Under the pieces are notes generated by a model. The model was not told where the DNA came from and searched no databases. It was given only the letters and a program-made list of their open reading frames with translations. The translations under genes were made by a program, and so were the position numbers. Below are positions 51,791 to 61,869 of a stretch of 64,000 nt of DNA, piece by piece; position 1 is the first letter of the stretch; each line of letters begins with the position of its first letter. The stretch comes from Prorocentrum cordatum (taxonomy: Eukaryota > Sar > Dinophyceae > Prorocentrales > Prorocentraceae): assembly GCA_963575745.1 (NCBI GenBank), contig CAUYUJ010012780.1, forward strand, positions 836,002 through 900,001, in the 5' to 3' direction.

Positions 51791-52599
51791 GGGGCCGCCC
51801 GATCCGCAGTCGAGGGAGGGCGGGCGAATGGGGGCGAATTGAAAGGGCCGCTGCCGACTGGGCGATTGACTGCGGCGCTGCCCGCCTTGCTACCTCCTCC
51901 CGGGCAGCACTGCCGCGCCGACCTGCGGGCCCAGCCCCCCGGCCACCGGGCAGAACGGCACCCCGATACCCTACATGTAGCGGCGGCCGCGCGCACCGTC
52001 GGGGCGGCCATGCCATGGGGCGCATTGTGGCAGACGGCTGGACCAAGAAGAACAGCGCGGACCTGGCCACACGTGTCCACGCTCGAACTCAGGAGCCAGG
52101 GGGCGCGTCAGCGGGAATACCTGCAGTCGAGCCAAGGGGATCGGTCACCCCCTCAACTCTGTCTCACTACCTGGTCCCGTTCGCTGCTTGGGCGTCTGGC
52201 CGACGCTGCGCCCCGCCTTCGCCATGGGCCCCGGGGCGCCGGGGTGGGGCCCGAAACCGCGGGCACCTCGCGCGCTGGCTGAATCGCGTCGCTTGTGCCA
52301 GCACCGCGCCTGGGGGCACCGTTGTTCGCGGTAACCTGCAGTCCGGCGCCTCCACTAGGTCCGCTTCCGAATGGGCGGGGTCCTGGCGAGGCGCTGCTGC
52401 GCCCCCAATTCCTTTCATCAGCGTCAGGTCTGGGTCCAAGGCTCGCTCGTCCGCAGTGCTGCTCCAGACGCTGCGACAAGGGTTCGTCGCGCTGCTCAGG
52501 ATTGCGGCGCTGGGTCCCGCTTTCCGGCCGCGGCGACGAGGGGCGCCCAGGCCCCCCCCGTCCTCCGCCCCCGCGTTCTCCGACGCGCCGGAAGTCCAG

Positions 52600-53830
52600 C
52601 TGCGGCGACGAGGCCGCGAGCGCAGCGCACCAAATCGGCGCAAAGTCTGCGGGGTGGGGCTGCGCCCTCCCTGCGGGCAGCGTTGCTCCCAAACCGTGCC
52701 ACGCGTAGCGCGGAGGGCATCCGCGGTGCTCGCCCACCCCCCCTTCCCCCCTACCGTCCAGATCTGCGACGTCGGCGGGGTGGGGCTGCGCCGCCCTTGC
52801 AGAAATCGTCGCGCCCAGGGCGACCCGAATTGCGCGGAGGGCGTCCGCGGCGTCCGCCCGCGGCGTCCGCCCCCGCCCCGCCCCCTTCAGCTCCGGGTCC
52901 AGGAGCGCGCCTATATCGGCGCAGAACCGGCGGGATGGGGCTGCACGGGCGGCGCCCGAGGCGCCCGCCCCCGCCCCCCCCCCTCCAACCCCAGGTCCAG
53001 GAGCGCGCCTGATCGGCACAAGACCGGCGGGGTGGGGCTGAGCCCCCCCTGCAAACATCGTCTCGCCCAGGGTGCTCCGCGTCGCGCGGAGGGCACCCGT
53101 GGTTCTCGTCGCCCCCTGCCCCCCCCCCCCCCCCCTGTCAAGGTCTGGGCGCGCGCGAAACCGTCGCAGGTTCCGAAAGTATGGGGCTGCGCCCTCCCCG
53201 CAGACATCGTCGCGCCCAGGGCAGGGTGCTCCGCGTCGCACGGAGGACGTCCGCCGCGTCCGCCCCCGCCCCCCCCCATCCGACCCCTGGTCCAGGAGCG
53301 CGCCTGGTCGGCGCAAAACCGGCGGGATGGGGCCGACCACTCCCCGCAGGCATCGTCGCGCCCAGGGTCGGGCGACCCGTGTCTGGCGGAGGGCGCCCGC
53401 GGCGCCCGCCCCCCCCCCCCCCCCCCTTCCGCCCCCAGTCCAGGCGCGCGCCTAATCGGCGCACAAAAAATGGGATGGGGCTGGGTACTCCATGCGGACG
53501 TCGTCGCGCCCAGCGCAGGGTGCTCCGCGTCGCGCAGACGGCGTCCACGACGCTCGTCGCCCCCCCCCCCCCCTCCGCCATTCCAGGTCTGGGCGCGCAC
53601 CTAATCGGTGGAAGGCCTGTGGATTGGAGCCGCGCTCCCCCTGCAGGCGTCGTCGCGCCCAGGGTGGGGTGCCCCGTGCCGCGCGGAGGGCATCCGCGGA
53701 GTCCCCCCCCCCCCTCTTCCGCCCTGGGTCGGGGAACGCACCTAGTTGGCGCAAGCGCTGGGAGATGGGGCCGGGCCACGTCGTCGCATCCAGGGCGTGG
53801 TGCTTCGTGCGTAAGGGGGGGGGCATCCTG
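52600..53830. repeat. ~145 bp tandem repeat, ~9 copies, variable length
   Basis: GGGGTGGGGCTG or GGGATGGGGC(T/C) occurs at about 52651, 52777, 52932, 53029, 53180, 53325, 53471, 53620 and 53763. Each unit continues with CATCGTCGCGCCCAGGG, GTGCTCCGCGTCGCGCGGAG, a C-rich run of 7 to 20, CCAGGTC(C/T)(A/G)GG and CGCGC. Length differences come mainly from the C run and one short copy. The very long frames here are repeat-driven. Confidence 0.9.
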
Positions 53831-53984
53831 GGGCTGGCATCGCTGCATAGACGGTGGGATATCCGACGACTTCGCCCCGCGGAGGGCAGCCGCGGCACGG
53901 TGGGGCGATTCGGGCGCTCCCGGACGGCATTCGTTGAAGCGCAGTGTTGCGAGGCCCTACGAAGGTCCCCAGCGCTCCACGAGA

Positions 53985-54245
53985 AGGCTGGAATCCGTCG
54001 AGCTGCTCGAGATCTCTCTGCTGGAATCAGTCGCGCTGCTGGAGTTCGCCCCGCAGCTCGGGGCCATGCTGCCGGGGTCCGCGATGCCGGTCGCGATGGC
54101 GCCGCTGGAGTCCGCCAAGCTGTCGTGCAGTGCGTGGTGGTGCTGCCTGAATCCGTCGTGCTGCTCACGGTGCTGCCAGAGGCATCCGTCGTGCTGGGCA
54201 TGATCGCGCTGCTGGAATCCACCGTGTTGCCCGCGGTCCGTGTCC
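53985..54245. repeat. GCTGCTGGAATCCGTCG-type degenerate 15-18 bp repeat
   Basis: GGAATCCGTCGAGCTGCTCG, GGAATCAGTCGCGCTGCTGG, GAGTCCGCCAAGCTGTCG and GAATCCACCGTG(C/T)TG repeat across 250 bp. On the minus strand it would encode SGxVSSTTDSG-type peptides. Confidence 0.65.
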
Positions 54246-54269
54246 TCGAAGAGGCCTCCGTCGTCGCCT

Positions 54270-54885
54270 TCAGTTTATGTCCAGGCCGCACTTGCGCTTA
54301 CACAGGTCCTTCAGGTCCAGCAGCCGGTCCTCGAGGTCAGCCAGCGTGCCGCGACCCTCGATCAACTGCCACTTGGTCCCGTCAGCGCCCTCGCAGCAGC
54401 TCTCGCCCTTTCCATGGTCGAACTTGCGCTCGTGGCCTTCCTCGAACGCCGCCTGCACCTCCTTTGCATCGCCATCGAATTCCCTCACTACATCCTTCAA
54501 GCCGTCGCCCTCCCCCTGCATTTCCTCGTCGGTCCCCGACGAACTCCACCCCCTGCACATGCTCCACGTCGCCATCGACCTCCTCCACCACGTTCTCCAC
54601 GTCAACCACCTCCTCGACGACCCCATCCTCGAGCACCTCCTCCTCCGCCACGGCGTCCACCGCCGTCGCGTCGCCACTCGCGCCGCCCTGCTCCGCCGCC
54701 AGGCGCTCGGCCACCGCCGCGCTCTCGGCAGCCACCAGCAGCGCCGCCGCAGCAGACGCGGCCCCAGCCCGGCACGCACCCGCGGGCGCGCGCACGGCCG
54801 CCGCCGCCGCCCAAGGCGCGGCAGCCGCAAAGCGCGCGGCACAAGCCGCGAGCTCGGCCGCCCGCGCAAGCGAGGCCGCGGCCGG
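54270..54885 (-). CDS. Large exon: Ala-rich N-part, acidic helix, globular C-part; one frame switch
   Basis: Acceptor GTTGCCGGCCTCTAG (AG 54887-54886) opens ASLARAAELAACAARFAAAA, an Ala-rich part, then LLVAAESAAVAERLAAEQGG and an acidic helix (EEEVLEDGVVEEVVDVENVV, EEVDGDVEHVQGVEFV). At a GGGG run near 54535 the frame changes and continues TDEEMQGEGDGLKDVVREFD, GDAKEVQAAFEEGHERKFDH, GKGESCCEGADGTKWQLIEG, RGTLADLEDRLLDLKDLCKR and KCGLDIN, then TGA. Bias is extreme on both sides, so one extra base explains the switch. It may be a last exon, or donor CTGT|GTAAGC (about 54287) may end it earlier. The C-part has an acidic, Cys-containing fold of unknown type. Confidence 0.65.
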
Positions 54886-55185
54886 CTAGAGGCCGGCAAC
54901 AGCCGCGGCGGCGGTGGCGGCCGCGGCCGCGGCGCAGGCGGTGGCCGGAGGGGGCGCGGCCGCGCAGAGAGCGGCGGCCGCGCCAGCGGCCGCGGCGGCA
55001 CTTCTCACCATCCCGATCATAAAATCAATACAACTTACACTCCGGGGCAATGTCTGGAGTCATGTCCGTGAGGCCCGCGAGCACTTTGTATAGTTTTTGA
55101 GAAGGACGGCGGGGGTGTCAGCACATTGCCTGCTGCGCGCAGGGCTACCATCTTTGGCAAACATACACACACAGACTCTCTCTCT

Positions 55186-55380
<195 letters not shown>

Positions 55381-55539
55381 GTGCAAAATAAATTCACCTC
55401 GCGGCTAAATCTGGATCATGCGCGGCATCCCCGCGATCATTGCTAAGTGGTTTTTGACAAGGACGGCGGGGGTGGTGGCGCATGTCCTGCTGTGCGCAGG
55501 CCCACCAGACACAATGATGGAGAGAACCTGGCCTCCAAG

Positions 55540-55860
55540 ATGCCCAACAGAGCCGCAAGACGGCCCCAAGAGCGCCCAAGAGCGTTCCAATAGCGCCAGA
55601 AAGGTGCCCGAAGATGCAATTTTAGGCGGTCTCTAAGGACAGCGCTAACAATAAACGTCCTAGATGGTTCCAAGAGCGCCCACTCAGCTCCCAAGAGACC
55701 CCCAAGAGGCCTCAAGAGGATCACCGAGGCACCCTAGACGCTCAAAGATGCCCTGGGCCCGCCAAGATGCCCTCCCAGACGCCCCAAGGGGCCCCCAAGA
55801 CCGCCAAGAAGCCTCCAAGGCGGCCTAAGAGGCCTCCAAGGCACCCCCCAGGCGTTTAAG
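55540..55860. repeat. CCAAGAGGCC-type degenerate minisatellite (site 6)
   Basis: GACGGCCCCAAGAGCGCCCA, CCCAAGAGGCCTCAAGAGG and GCCTCCAAGGCGGCCTAAGA at 12 to 20 bp spacing. Confidence 0.7.
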
Positions 55861-55934
55861 AGGCTTCTGGCCCTCTGTTTACTTTCTTCCTCCTCCTGCT
55901 TCTCATCTGCCTATTCCTTCTCCGTCTATCCTCT

Positions 55935-56005
55935 CCTCCTACCTCTCCTCCTCCTCCTCCTCCTCCTCCTCCTCCTCCTCCTCCTCCTCCTCCTCCTCCT
56001 CCTCC
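55935..56005. repeat. (CTC)n tract
   Basis: About 22 CTC units. Further pyrimidine-rich DNA runs to 56250 and again at 56690-56935, with no gene seen in between. Confidence 0.95.
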
Positions 56006-56254
56006 ATGTACGCCTCCATCCTCCCACTCACTCGACAGATAACGCCTGCCCCCGGTCGTCCTCCTACACTTCCTTGGTCACCCCTAACTCTCCTGGGCAT
56101 CGTTTCTGGATGGGCTGGTGGGGATGCGCGAAGAGTCAGCAATCCTTCACTCCTCCTCGTTTTCCTCCCACTCCTCCTCCACCCGTGGTTTCCTTCCTCC
56201 ACCCCTCCTCTCCCAGGTGAGGGGGGCGATCGAATCAGCTCGCATAACGATTTC

Positions 56255-56690
56255 TGTCTGGTATCCCGACGCCAGAGTCGCTTATTCTGAGTGTAGAGGA
56301 ACTGTATCCCAGCGGCGACGCCGAAACGAGCTGCACGCAACGGATGACGTACCTGTTTGTCCCAATCCCCCCTTTTAGTCCGACCGGGCTCTCCCACCCT
56401 CCGCTTCTGTTGCTTCTCTATGATCATCCTCCTCCTCCTCCTCTTCTTCCTTCATTATGCTCCTGGGTTATCTCGCTAGTCAGTCCTCCTCCCTCCTTCT
56501 ACCCTTGACCCACTGAACCACTCCCGGCAATAATGTCATCCGACGTAGCCATCCCTCCTCCTTCTCCAGGAGGTGGGGAAGGGGTGACAAGACTGTCAAA
56601 TGCTCACGGAGGCGTCCGGAGGTTCTAAGAAACTAGTATGCTCCAGTCTGTTCACCCTCCTGCTGCTCCTTCCCTCAACCAACCTTCCTC
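56255..56690. other. No supported feature
   Basis: Contains a fragment CCCAGCGGCGACGCCGAAAC and GAGCTGCACGCAACGGATGA, related to AGGCGGCGGGGCCGAGACCA and GCTGCACGCAGCAGATG near 11740 and to 46945-46985, possibly an older dispersed repeat. No coding signal is seen. Confidence 0.35.
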
Positions 56691-57104
56691 GCGTCCTCTT
56701 CTTCCTCCACCTCATCCTCTTTCCTTGTTCCTCCTCCTCCTCCTCCTCTTCCTCCTCCTCTTTCTCGTTCTCATCCTCTGGCTCCTCCTCTTTCTCGTTC
56801 TCCTCCTCTTCTCAAGCTTCCTTCCTTCCGTTATACTCTTCCTAAATATTTGTTATTCTTATCCCTGCTCAGTCTTCCATCCTCATCCCCCCTCCTCGTC
56901 CTCCTCCTCCTCCTCGTCCTTGTCCTCCTCCCCTCACCGCGCGGGCCAGGCCCGGAGGGGCCGGTGCACCGGCCATGGTCCACATGAGTAGGGGTCGGTC
57001 GGAAGAAGTAGCGAGGAACGTGAAGTGGGAGGGCGGCGGAAGTAGATTGGGCCTCCGCCCGCCGCCTGGAGAGGAGGGGGGAGGGAACACCGCTCGCCTC
57101 TTGA

Positions 57105-57255
57105 GGCAGATTGGCAGATTGGGATCTGGGAATCACCGACCGACGACCGATTTTTCATCGACCGACGGCAGGCAGATCACGACCGATCTGGGAATCACGA
57201 ACGATCTGGGATTGAGGCAGATTGGCAGATTTTCATCGACCGACGGTAGGGGTCG
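57105..57255. repeat. GGCAGATTGGGATCTGGGAA / CATCGACCGACGG short direct repeats
   Basis: TTGAGGCAGATTGGCAGATT occurs at 57100 and 57213, GATCTGGGAATCACGA/C twice, and TTTTCATCGACCGACGG twice (57153 and 57228), about 75 to 110 bp apart. Confidence 0.75.
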
Positions 57256-57514
57256 GGGGTCGGCGGCCGCGGCAGGAGAAGCAGGAGGAGGAACGAGTGC
57301 GACGGCGAGGAAGGCAGATCCCGAGCTGGACGAGCATGAGAACGAAGCATCGCCCTCTTCGCGGGAAACCTTGCGGGGCTGTCGCACCTGCGTTCGCCGC
57401 CTGACCCCAAGCCCCTCTCGGGCCGAATTCTACTCTCTGGATCACCGGGCCCGCCGGCCACGCTTCGGCCGCCCGAAGGTTGGATCGTCCAGCTGGCATG
57501 AGGAGGAGTGGAGG

Positions 57515-57760
57515 AAGACGAGGACGAGGGGGAGAAGGAGGAGGAGGAGGAGGAGGAGGAGGAGGAGGAGGAGGAGAAGGAGGAGGAAGAGAAGGAGGAA
57601 GAGGAGAAGAGGGAATAGAAGAGAAGAGAAGAGAAGTGAGTAGAAGGAGGAGCAGGGATGAAAAAGGAGATGGCAAGGAGGGGGAGGGGGGAAGTAGGCG
57701 AGGGCAAGCAGGGAGTATGCGAGGGAAGGCAGGGCGAGGAGGGAAATGAGCAGGAAGTCC
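57515..57760. repeat. (GGA)n purine tract
   Basis: GAGGAGGAGGAGG units at 57530-57600 continue as a G/A-only stretch to about 57760. Confidence 0.9.
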
Positions 57761-57869
57761 CAGGGCGAGGAGGGCGATCAGGAGCGGCGGCAGCGCTGCT
57801 GCAATGTCAAGAGCAGAGGCTGCAGCAAGAGCAGGAGCGGGGGCAGCGACGGGAGTGTTCGGCCTGAAC

Positions 57870-57975
57870 GATGTCATGACACGATTGGCCCACGGTGCGT
57901 TCCACAAGTCCCAACGTATCCAGCGGCCCTCGTCTCTGGAGTACGCGCGGACAACAAAACGCCTGAACACCGTAA
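57870..57975. repeat. Dispersed repeat (partner at 11399-11515)
   Basis: GTCATGACACGATTGGCCCA, GGTGCGTTCC, GCGGCCCTCG and GGAGTACGCGCGGACAA, in the same order and orientation as 11399-11515. Confidence 0.65.
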
Positions 57976-58199
57976 TTATCACTACCATGACCTACTCCCC
58001 CTGAGCAGGAGAGCCAACACCGAGAAAGAGGAGCCGTTGGCGCCCGTTGGCCTGACGGAGCGTCGCCCCCCTCGTGCCTCGCGAAGATGCTGCGGAGACG
58101 GTTCAGCTCTGTCCTCCTGGCCAAGCGGCGTTGGGAGGGGCAGGAAGAGGCAGGCAAGAGGAGAACGAGGAGGACGAACGACGATGAGTACGACGACTA

Positions 58200-58361
58200 C
58201 GACTGTGAAAGGTGATGACTCAGCCTTCTCCTCCGACTCCTCCCCCGCCTCCTCGTCTTCCTCCCCCACGCTTCCCACCCCCGCCGACAACTCCTGGACC
58301 CCCTGAACAAAGCCATGCCGGAGCCCCGCTGGCACCGTGAAATTATCCTGACCCTCGACGC
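58200..58361 (-). CDS. Candidate internal exon, acidic C-terminal half, function unknown
   Basis: Acceptor GTGGGCTGAAGCAG (AG 58363-58362) opens VEGQDNFTVPAGLRHGFVQG, VQELSAGVGSVGEEDEEAGE and ESEEKAESSPFT. The first 25 residues look folded, the rest is an acidic linker similar in style to the exon at 2167-2435. The donor may be TTCACA|GTCGTA near 58201. It lies about 2.3 kb downstream of the EF-hand pair of locus B on the same strand and could be one of its later exons. Confidence 0.45.
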
Positions 58362-58689
58362 CTGCTTCAGCCCACGGCGGCCACCGTGCTGCTGACGTGG
58401 CAAGTCCTCCAGACAGCCTCCCCTCGCCCTACAGCAAGTCTGGCCCGAGCGAGCACCCCGCCTCCTGTTCGACCCGAGGCTGTCCCCGCCCCCCCTCGCG
58501 GCGCCTCTCGTTCTGGTCCGTTTCCCTTTTCGGCCGCTGGGGGGTCCAAACATATTCAACGACTAGGCGCTTTTCAACGATTTTGGCTCTGCAGACTCTG
58601 GGGGAGGTTGCCAAGACATCGTTCTGAAGTTCACCTCGAAGTGACTTTCGAAGAGCCTCAGGGCAAAGGCGAAGAAATGCTCTCGCCTC

Positions 58690-59215
58690 GGCGCCGCTCA
58701 CAGGTGTTCCCGACAGGTGAGTTCCAACCTGGGCGCGACGCAAGTGTTTTGCCGGACAGTGGCGCTATCCAGATTTCGCCTGACAGTGGCGCTCCCACTT
58801 CCGCGCAGCGCGTCTTTTCCATCGCGAGCAGGCGCCTTGTTGCCTTCGCCAAAGCTCCGAAAACATGTTGCTTGGAAGTGGCGCTCCGGCGCATGCGCGG
58901 CGCATATTCCGCCTGCCGAATCGCATGCGGCAGCAACAGCAGCAGCCATGCCGCGCGAGAGCAGGCGAACTGCTGCCCTCGCGCAAGCGCCACGCAGTTT
59001 GTGCGCGAAGGCGTCAGTGCTGTCTCGGCGCGGCTCATGCTTCGTCTTCGCCACGACCACAGGACACTTGGCCAACCGAGAGACGGCCAGATGGTGCTCC
59101 CGCCGCAGCGCCGCGCAAAGAGTTCCTGACATTCCGCTCCCGCCAGTGCGCGGGCTGCGTAACTGTGCCTCTGCCAAGCCGTCGAGGGCTGGACCGCGCG
59201 CAAGCGTCTGCCGTT
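58690..59215. repeat. Probable interspersed repeat with ACAGTGGCGCT words
   Basis: GACAGTGGCGCTATCC and GACAGTGGCGCTCCCACTTC stand 29 bp apart and GAAGTGGCGCTCCGGC follows. A 247-codon plus-strand frame (starting near 58386) and a 200-codon minus frame cover the same DNA, so open length is not informative. The Ser/Ala/Arg-rich plus product resembles conceptual translations of dispersed repeats more than a protein. Called a repeat with low confidence. Confidence 0.3.
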
Positions 59216-59659
59216 GCCTGAGTGGGAACGCGCTCCCATCTCGATACCAAGCTGTGCCACCGCTGATCCTGGTCTTCAGGGCGGGAGGGTGGGAATGAGT
59301 GGGGCCCGCTGGCTCGTTCGACCTGGCTGGATCGACCCCCACTCCGGGCTCCTCCTGCTGGCCGGTGAGAGCTCAGGATTCCTGCTCTTCCTGCCTCAGG
59401 GGGGGCCCCGGGAGTCCCAGGAGGTCTCTGATGGGGGGTCGGTCCCCGGGGCATCCCCAGAGGTATCGGGAGGCGGAGCCTACCAGGGAGCCCCAGAACA
59501 TTCGAGAACATCGACCCTTCGATCTAACCAGCCTCGTGATGATCCCCATCCCAGAGATCGGCAAGCCCAAAAGACGATGACAGTCTCTGGGATGTGCCCT
59601 CAAAAAACTGAGGAAATCCTTAAGATCGGCACACAAGTAAGATGATACCAAACATGGGG

Positions 59660-59870
59660 ATAGGGATATGCTTCAAGCTGGTACAATCGGACCCAGTCCA
59701 GAATAACATTCCTCAAGAACATGAGACCTAGGACAAACCAAACATGCCATACTAGGGTACCCTCCCAAGACGAACAACAACATCCAACAATCACGAAGAG
59801 CACTAGGCTACCGACCGCGAACCGACCTCGATCTTGTACATCGGTCCGACTGCAACGATCATCCCTCCCC
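59660..59870. repeat. Dispersed repeat (partner at 13440-13640)
   Basis: CTCAAGAACATGAGACCTAG, AACATCCAACAATCACGAAG and GCGAACCGACCTCGATCTTG. GC content is well below the window average. On the minus strand a hydrophobic frame (WHVWFVLGLMFLRNVILDWV) is open here but broken in the 13.5 kb copy. Confidence 0.65.
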
Positions 59871-59877
59871 TCCTTAA

Positions 59878-60012
59878 AACAGGGCTAGGATCGGGATAAA
59901 TCGCTCCAGAGCGTTCCGGAGCGCTCTCAGAGCGTTCCGGAACGCTCTGGAGCGGCCGCGGCGCCCAATACATCCTCCAAACCCGCCGATTCTCAGAGAT
60001 TTCGGGTTATCC
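59878..60012. repeat. Dispersed GGGCGCCGCGGC + GAGCGTTC repeat (minus orientation)
   Basis: Read on the minus strand: GAGAATCGGCGGGTTTGGAG, GATGTATTGGGCGCCGCGGC and CTCCAGAGCGTTCCGGAACG, followed by GAGCGATTTATCCCGATCC. Matches 14561-14685. The GAGCGTTCCGGAACGCTC core is itself palindromic and present twice. Confidence 0.7.
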
Positions 60013-60064
60013 CGATCCGATTTTGTCCCGATCCTCGCGTCGTTTTAGATCATCCTTCCCCTCC

Positions 60065-60262
60065 TCCTCCTCTAGGAGAGCTGTGACCCGCACGAGCACA
60101 ACACGCGCGCTTCTCGGACCCGCGCTGCACCCCCCCCCCTGGAGCGCGCGGCTCGCCGAGCGCGGCGCCGGGCGCGGCTCCACCGAGGGGGGTCGGGCGC
60201 CGACCTCGGAGAGCTGTGCGGCCCTCCGACAGCTCGTGCGTGCAGCTTTTGGTCGTTCGGTC
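60065..60262 (-). CDS. Candidate exon downstream of EF-hand locus B
   Basis: The minus strand reads KAARTSCRRAAQLSEVGARP, PSVEPRPAPRSASRALQGGG, CSAGPRSARVVLVRVTALLE and EEEG with GC-ending codons up to about 60080. VVLVRVTALLEEEE could be a strand-helix unit. Splice sites are not clear. If coding, it would follow the EF-hand pair of locus B by about 400 bp. Confidence 0.3.
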
Positions 60263-60264
60263 CT

Positions 60265-60375
60265 CTTCCTCCTCCTCCTCCTCCTCCTCATCCTCCTCCT
60301 CCTCCTCCTCCTCCACTGCCTCCTCCACTGTCTCCTCCTCCTCCTCCTCCTCCTCCTCCTCCTCCTCCTCCTCTT
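60265..60375. repeat. (CTC)n tract with CTCCACTG interruptions
   Basis: About 35 CTC-type units, broken by CATCCTC, TCCACTGCCTCCTCCACTG and TGTCTCC. Confidence 0.95.
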
Positions 60376-60404
60376 GAGGGGCAGCGACAGGGAGGGGCAG
60401 CGAC

Positions 60405-60600
60405 AGGGAGGGACTGGCAGAGGGAGGGACGCGTCGACCTGGAGTCGACGACACATTGCCGATAGATCGGCGGTAGGCCTCCGATAGCCGATGCCCACGC
60501 TCCTGGGCGGGGTGGGGCTATCGGGCCCTCATCGGCGATCAGTGGGCGATTTGGGGTCGTTGCCCCTGATCCTCCTCCTTATGCCTATCGTTGCCCCTGA
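60405..60600. repeat. Dispersed repeat (partner at 1580-1765)
   Basis: CATTGCCGATAGATCGGCGG, GGCGATCAGTGGGCGATTTG, GGGGTCGTTGCCCC and TATGCCTATCGTTGCCCCTG match the order at 1580-1765. A CTC run follows at 60600-60650. Confidence 0.65.
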
Positions 60601-60669
60601 TCCTCCTCCTCCTGTTTCCTCCTCCTCCTCCTCCTCCTCCTCCTCCTCTGCTTGTAGGTTGCCCCCTGC

Positions 60670-60734
60670 CTGTGGAGCCGCATCAGGCGGATGAACTCAC
60701 GAAAGTCGAGGTCGCCGCTACGGTCCACGTCGAC
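60670..60734 (-). CDS. EF-hand exon 2 of locus B (second Ca2+ loop)
   Basis: Opens at ACCGCCCAG (AG 60736-60735) and encodes VDVDRSGDLDFREFIRLMRL plus H, with a possible GC donor CACAG|GCAGGG (60670/60669). The loop DVDRSGDLDFRE is fully canonical: D1, D3, S5, G6, L8, D9 and E12, followed by the exit helix FIRLMRLH. The exon is in phase 0 with the preceding exon (61729-61848), and the joined sequence ...LHLLIAQ/VDVDRSGD has the normal spacing between paired EF-hands. If the GC donor is not used, the frame stays open for RQGATYKQ. Expected to bind Ca2+; the rest of the protein is unidentified. Confidence 0.8.
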
Positions 60735-60774
60735 CTGGGCGGTGGGCGGCGCCCTCGTCGTCGCAGTCGTTGTC

Positions 60775-60900
60775 CTCCCTCCTCCTCCTCCTCCTCCTCC
60801 TCCTCCTCCTCCTCCACTGCCTCCTCCTCCCTACTCTGTATTATCATCCATGTCCTCCTCCTCCTCCTCGTCCTCTTCCTCCTCCTGCCAGTCATTAATG
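60775..60900. repeat. (CTC)n tract in the locus B intron
   Basis: CTCCTCC units at 60778-60820 and 60850-60890. On the minus strand this is a purine tract ending 40 bp before the exon 2 acceptor. Confidence 0.9.
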
Positions 60901-61700
60901 TCCGTCTCTTCCTGATTCCTCCTGGTCATTCCTGTCCTCCTTCTTCTCTTCTCCCCACTTCTGTTTCCCCTCGACTCTGACACCAGATTTCTGCGCGAAG
61001 TCTGTTTGTGTTGCTCCGTGCTGTGGTATGATATGTTGTGATGTCCTGCTATACGCGGAATCAGGGTACGCCGTACACTGTGAACACATGGTATGGTTTG
61101 CTATGTTGGCCAATGTGTGGTTATGCTATTCTGCGCTGGTCTGGTGCACCCTGCTATACAGTGGCATCCCATACTGTACATTGCTACTTTGTGTCATGCT
61201 GTGTCACTCCATGATGTGCTAGGATGATCCGGATTTTACGCAGCGCTGTTACTCCATAACATGAGGCTGCGCTATGTTGTCACGTGCGTGGCCCATTCTT
61301 GCCTTGCGCCTCCTGCATGACCTACTCCCCTCCCCTGGTCTCGCGCCGAATGGCATGCGAAGGACGCGAGCGCGTGCCAGCCAACTCGCACTGCGGCCGC
61401 AGTGGGCCTGCTCTCTCTCGCCTCCAGTCCTGTCCGTGCTCGTCGTGCTCCTTCTAACCCTCCTAGGTTCCCTCGCCGTTCCAGGCGTTCAACGCAACTC
61501 AACATCGCTCGGACGTCCATTCCCCATGGATGTTCGGTCTCATGCGTTTACGTTTCGCACGATGTTCCTCGATGGTCCTCGCCGAGAACAATGCACACGT
61601 CCGGACGATGCCAAGGAAAGGGTAAAGGCGGCGCGAGCGCACCTAGCTGGCCCCCTCACACTCTTCTCTCCACCCCCGCTCCCGCTTCCCCTCTCCTCCC
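60901..61700. other. Intron of EF-hand locus B; no firm gene inside
   Basis: The ~990 bp between the two EF-hand exons contains a T-rich part (61020-61230) and an 82-codon minus frame at 61272-61520 (MLSCVERLERRGNLGGLEGA) of moderate quality but without splice sites. Nothing else is supported. Confidence 0.45.
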
Positions 61701-61728
61701 CCTCTCCTCCCCCTTCTCATCTGCCGAC

Positions 61729-61848
61729 CTGGGCGATGAGAAGGTGGAGGTCGGCAATGGTCACAGCGAAGCCCATGTAGCGCAACATCGCCCCGAGCTC
61801 GTGCACGGAGATGCTGTCGTTGCAATCCTCGTCGAACCTGGAAAAAAC
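61729..61848 (-). CDS. EF-hand exon 1 of locus B (first Ca2+ loop)
   Basis: Acceptor CTCCTGCGCAG (AG 61850-61849) and donor GCCCAG|GTCGGC (61729/61728) give exactly 40 codons: VFSRFDEDCNDSISVHELGA and MLRYMGFAVTIADLHLLIAQ. The loop DEDCNDSISVHE has D1, D3, N5, I8, S9 and E12, with Asp in place of the usual Gly at 6. It is followed by the typical exit helix ELGAMLRYMG. A second acceptor, TTTTTTCCAG, just inside (exon from 61837) would shorten the exon by 11 bp and change phase. With 60670-60734 it forms a standard paired EF-hand lobe. Calmodulin-like Ca2+ sensing is the expected role. Confidence 0.8.
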
Positions 61849-61869
61849 CTGCGCAGGAGGAGGCGCGGA

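Noticed and set aside
51445-53604. A 719-codon plus-strand open frame
   Set aside because: It runs through the ~145 bp tandem repeat and a GC-rich region where several frames on both strands are open; composition is pure Ala/Arg/Pro/Gly without domain structure.
58386-59129. A 247-codon plus-strand open frame
   Set aside because: A 200-codon minus-strand frame covers the same DNA, and repeated GTGGCGCT words suggest an interspersed repeat.
59600-59803. A hydrophobic minus-strand frame (WHVWFVLGLMFLRNVILDWV) resembling a membrane protein
   Set aside because: The homologous copy at 13.4-13.6 kb is broken by stops and the segment behaves as a dispersed repeat; codon bias of real exons is absent.
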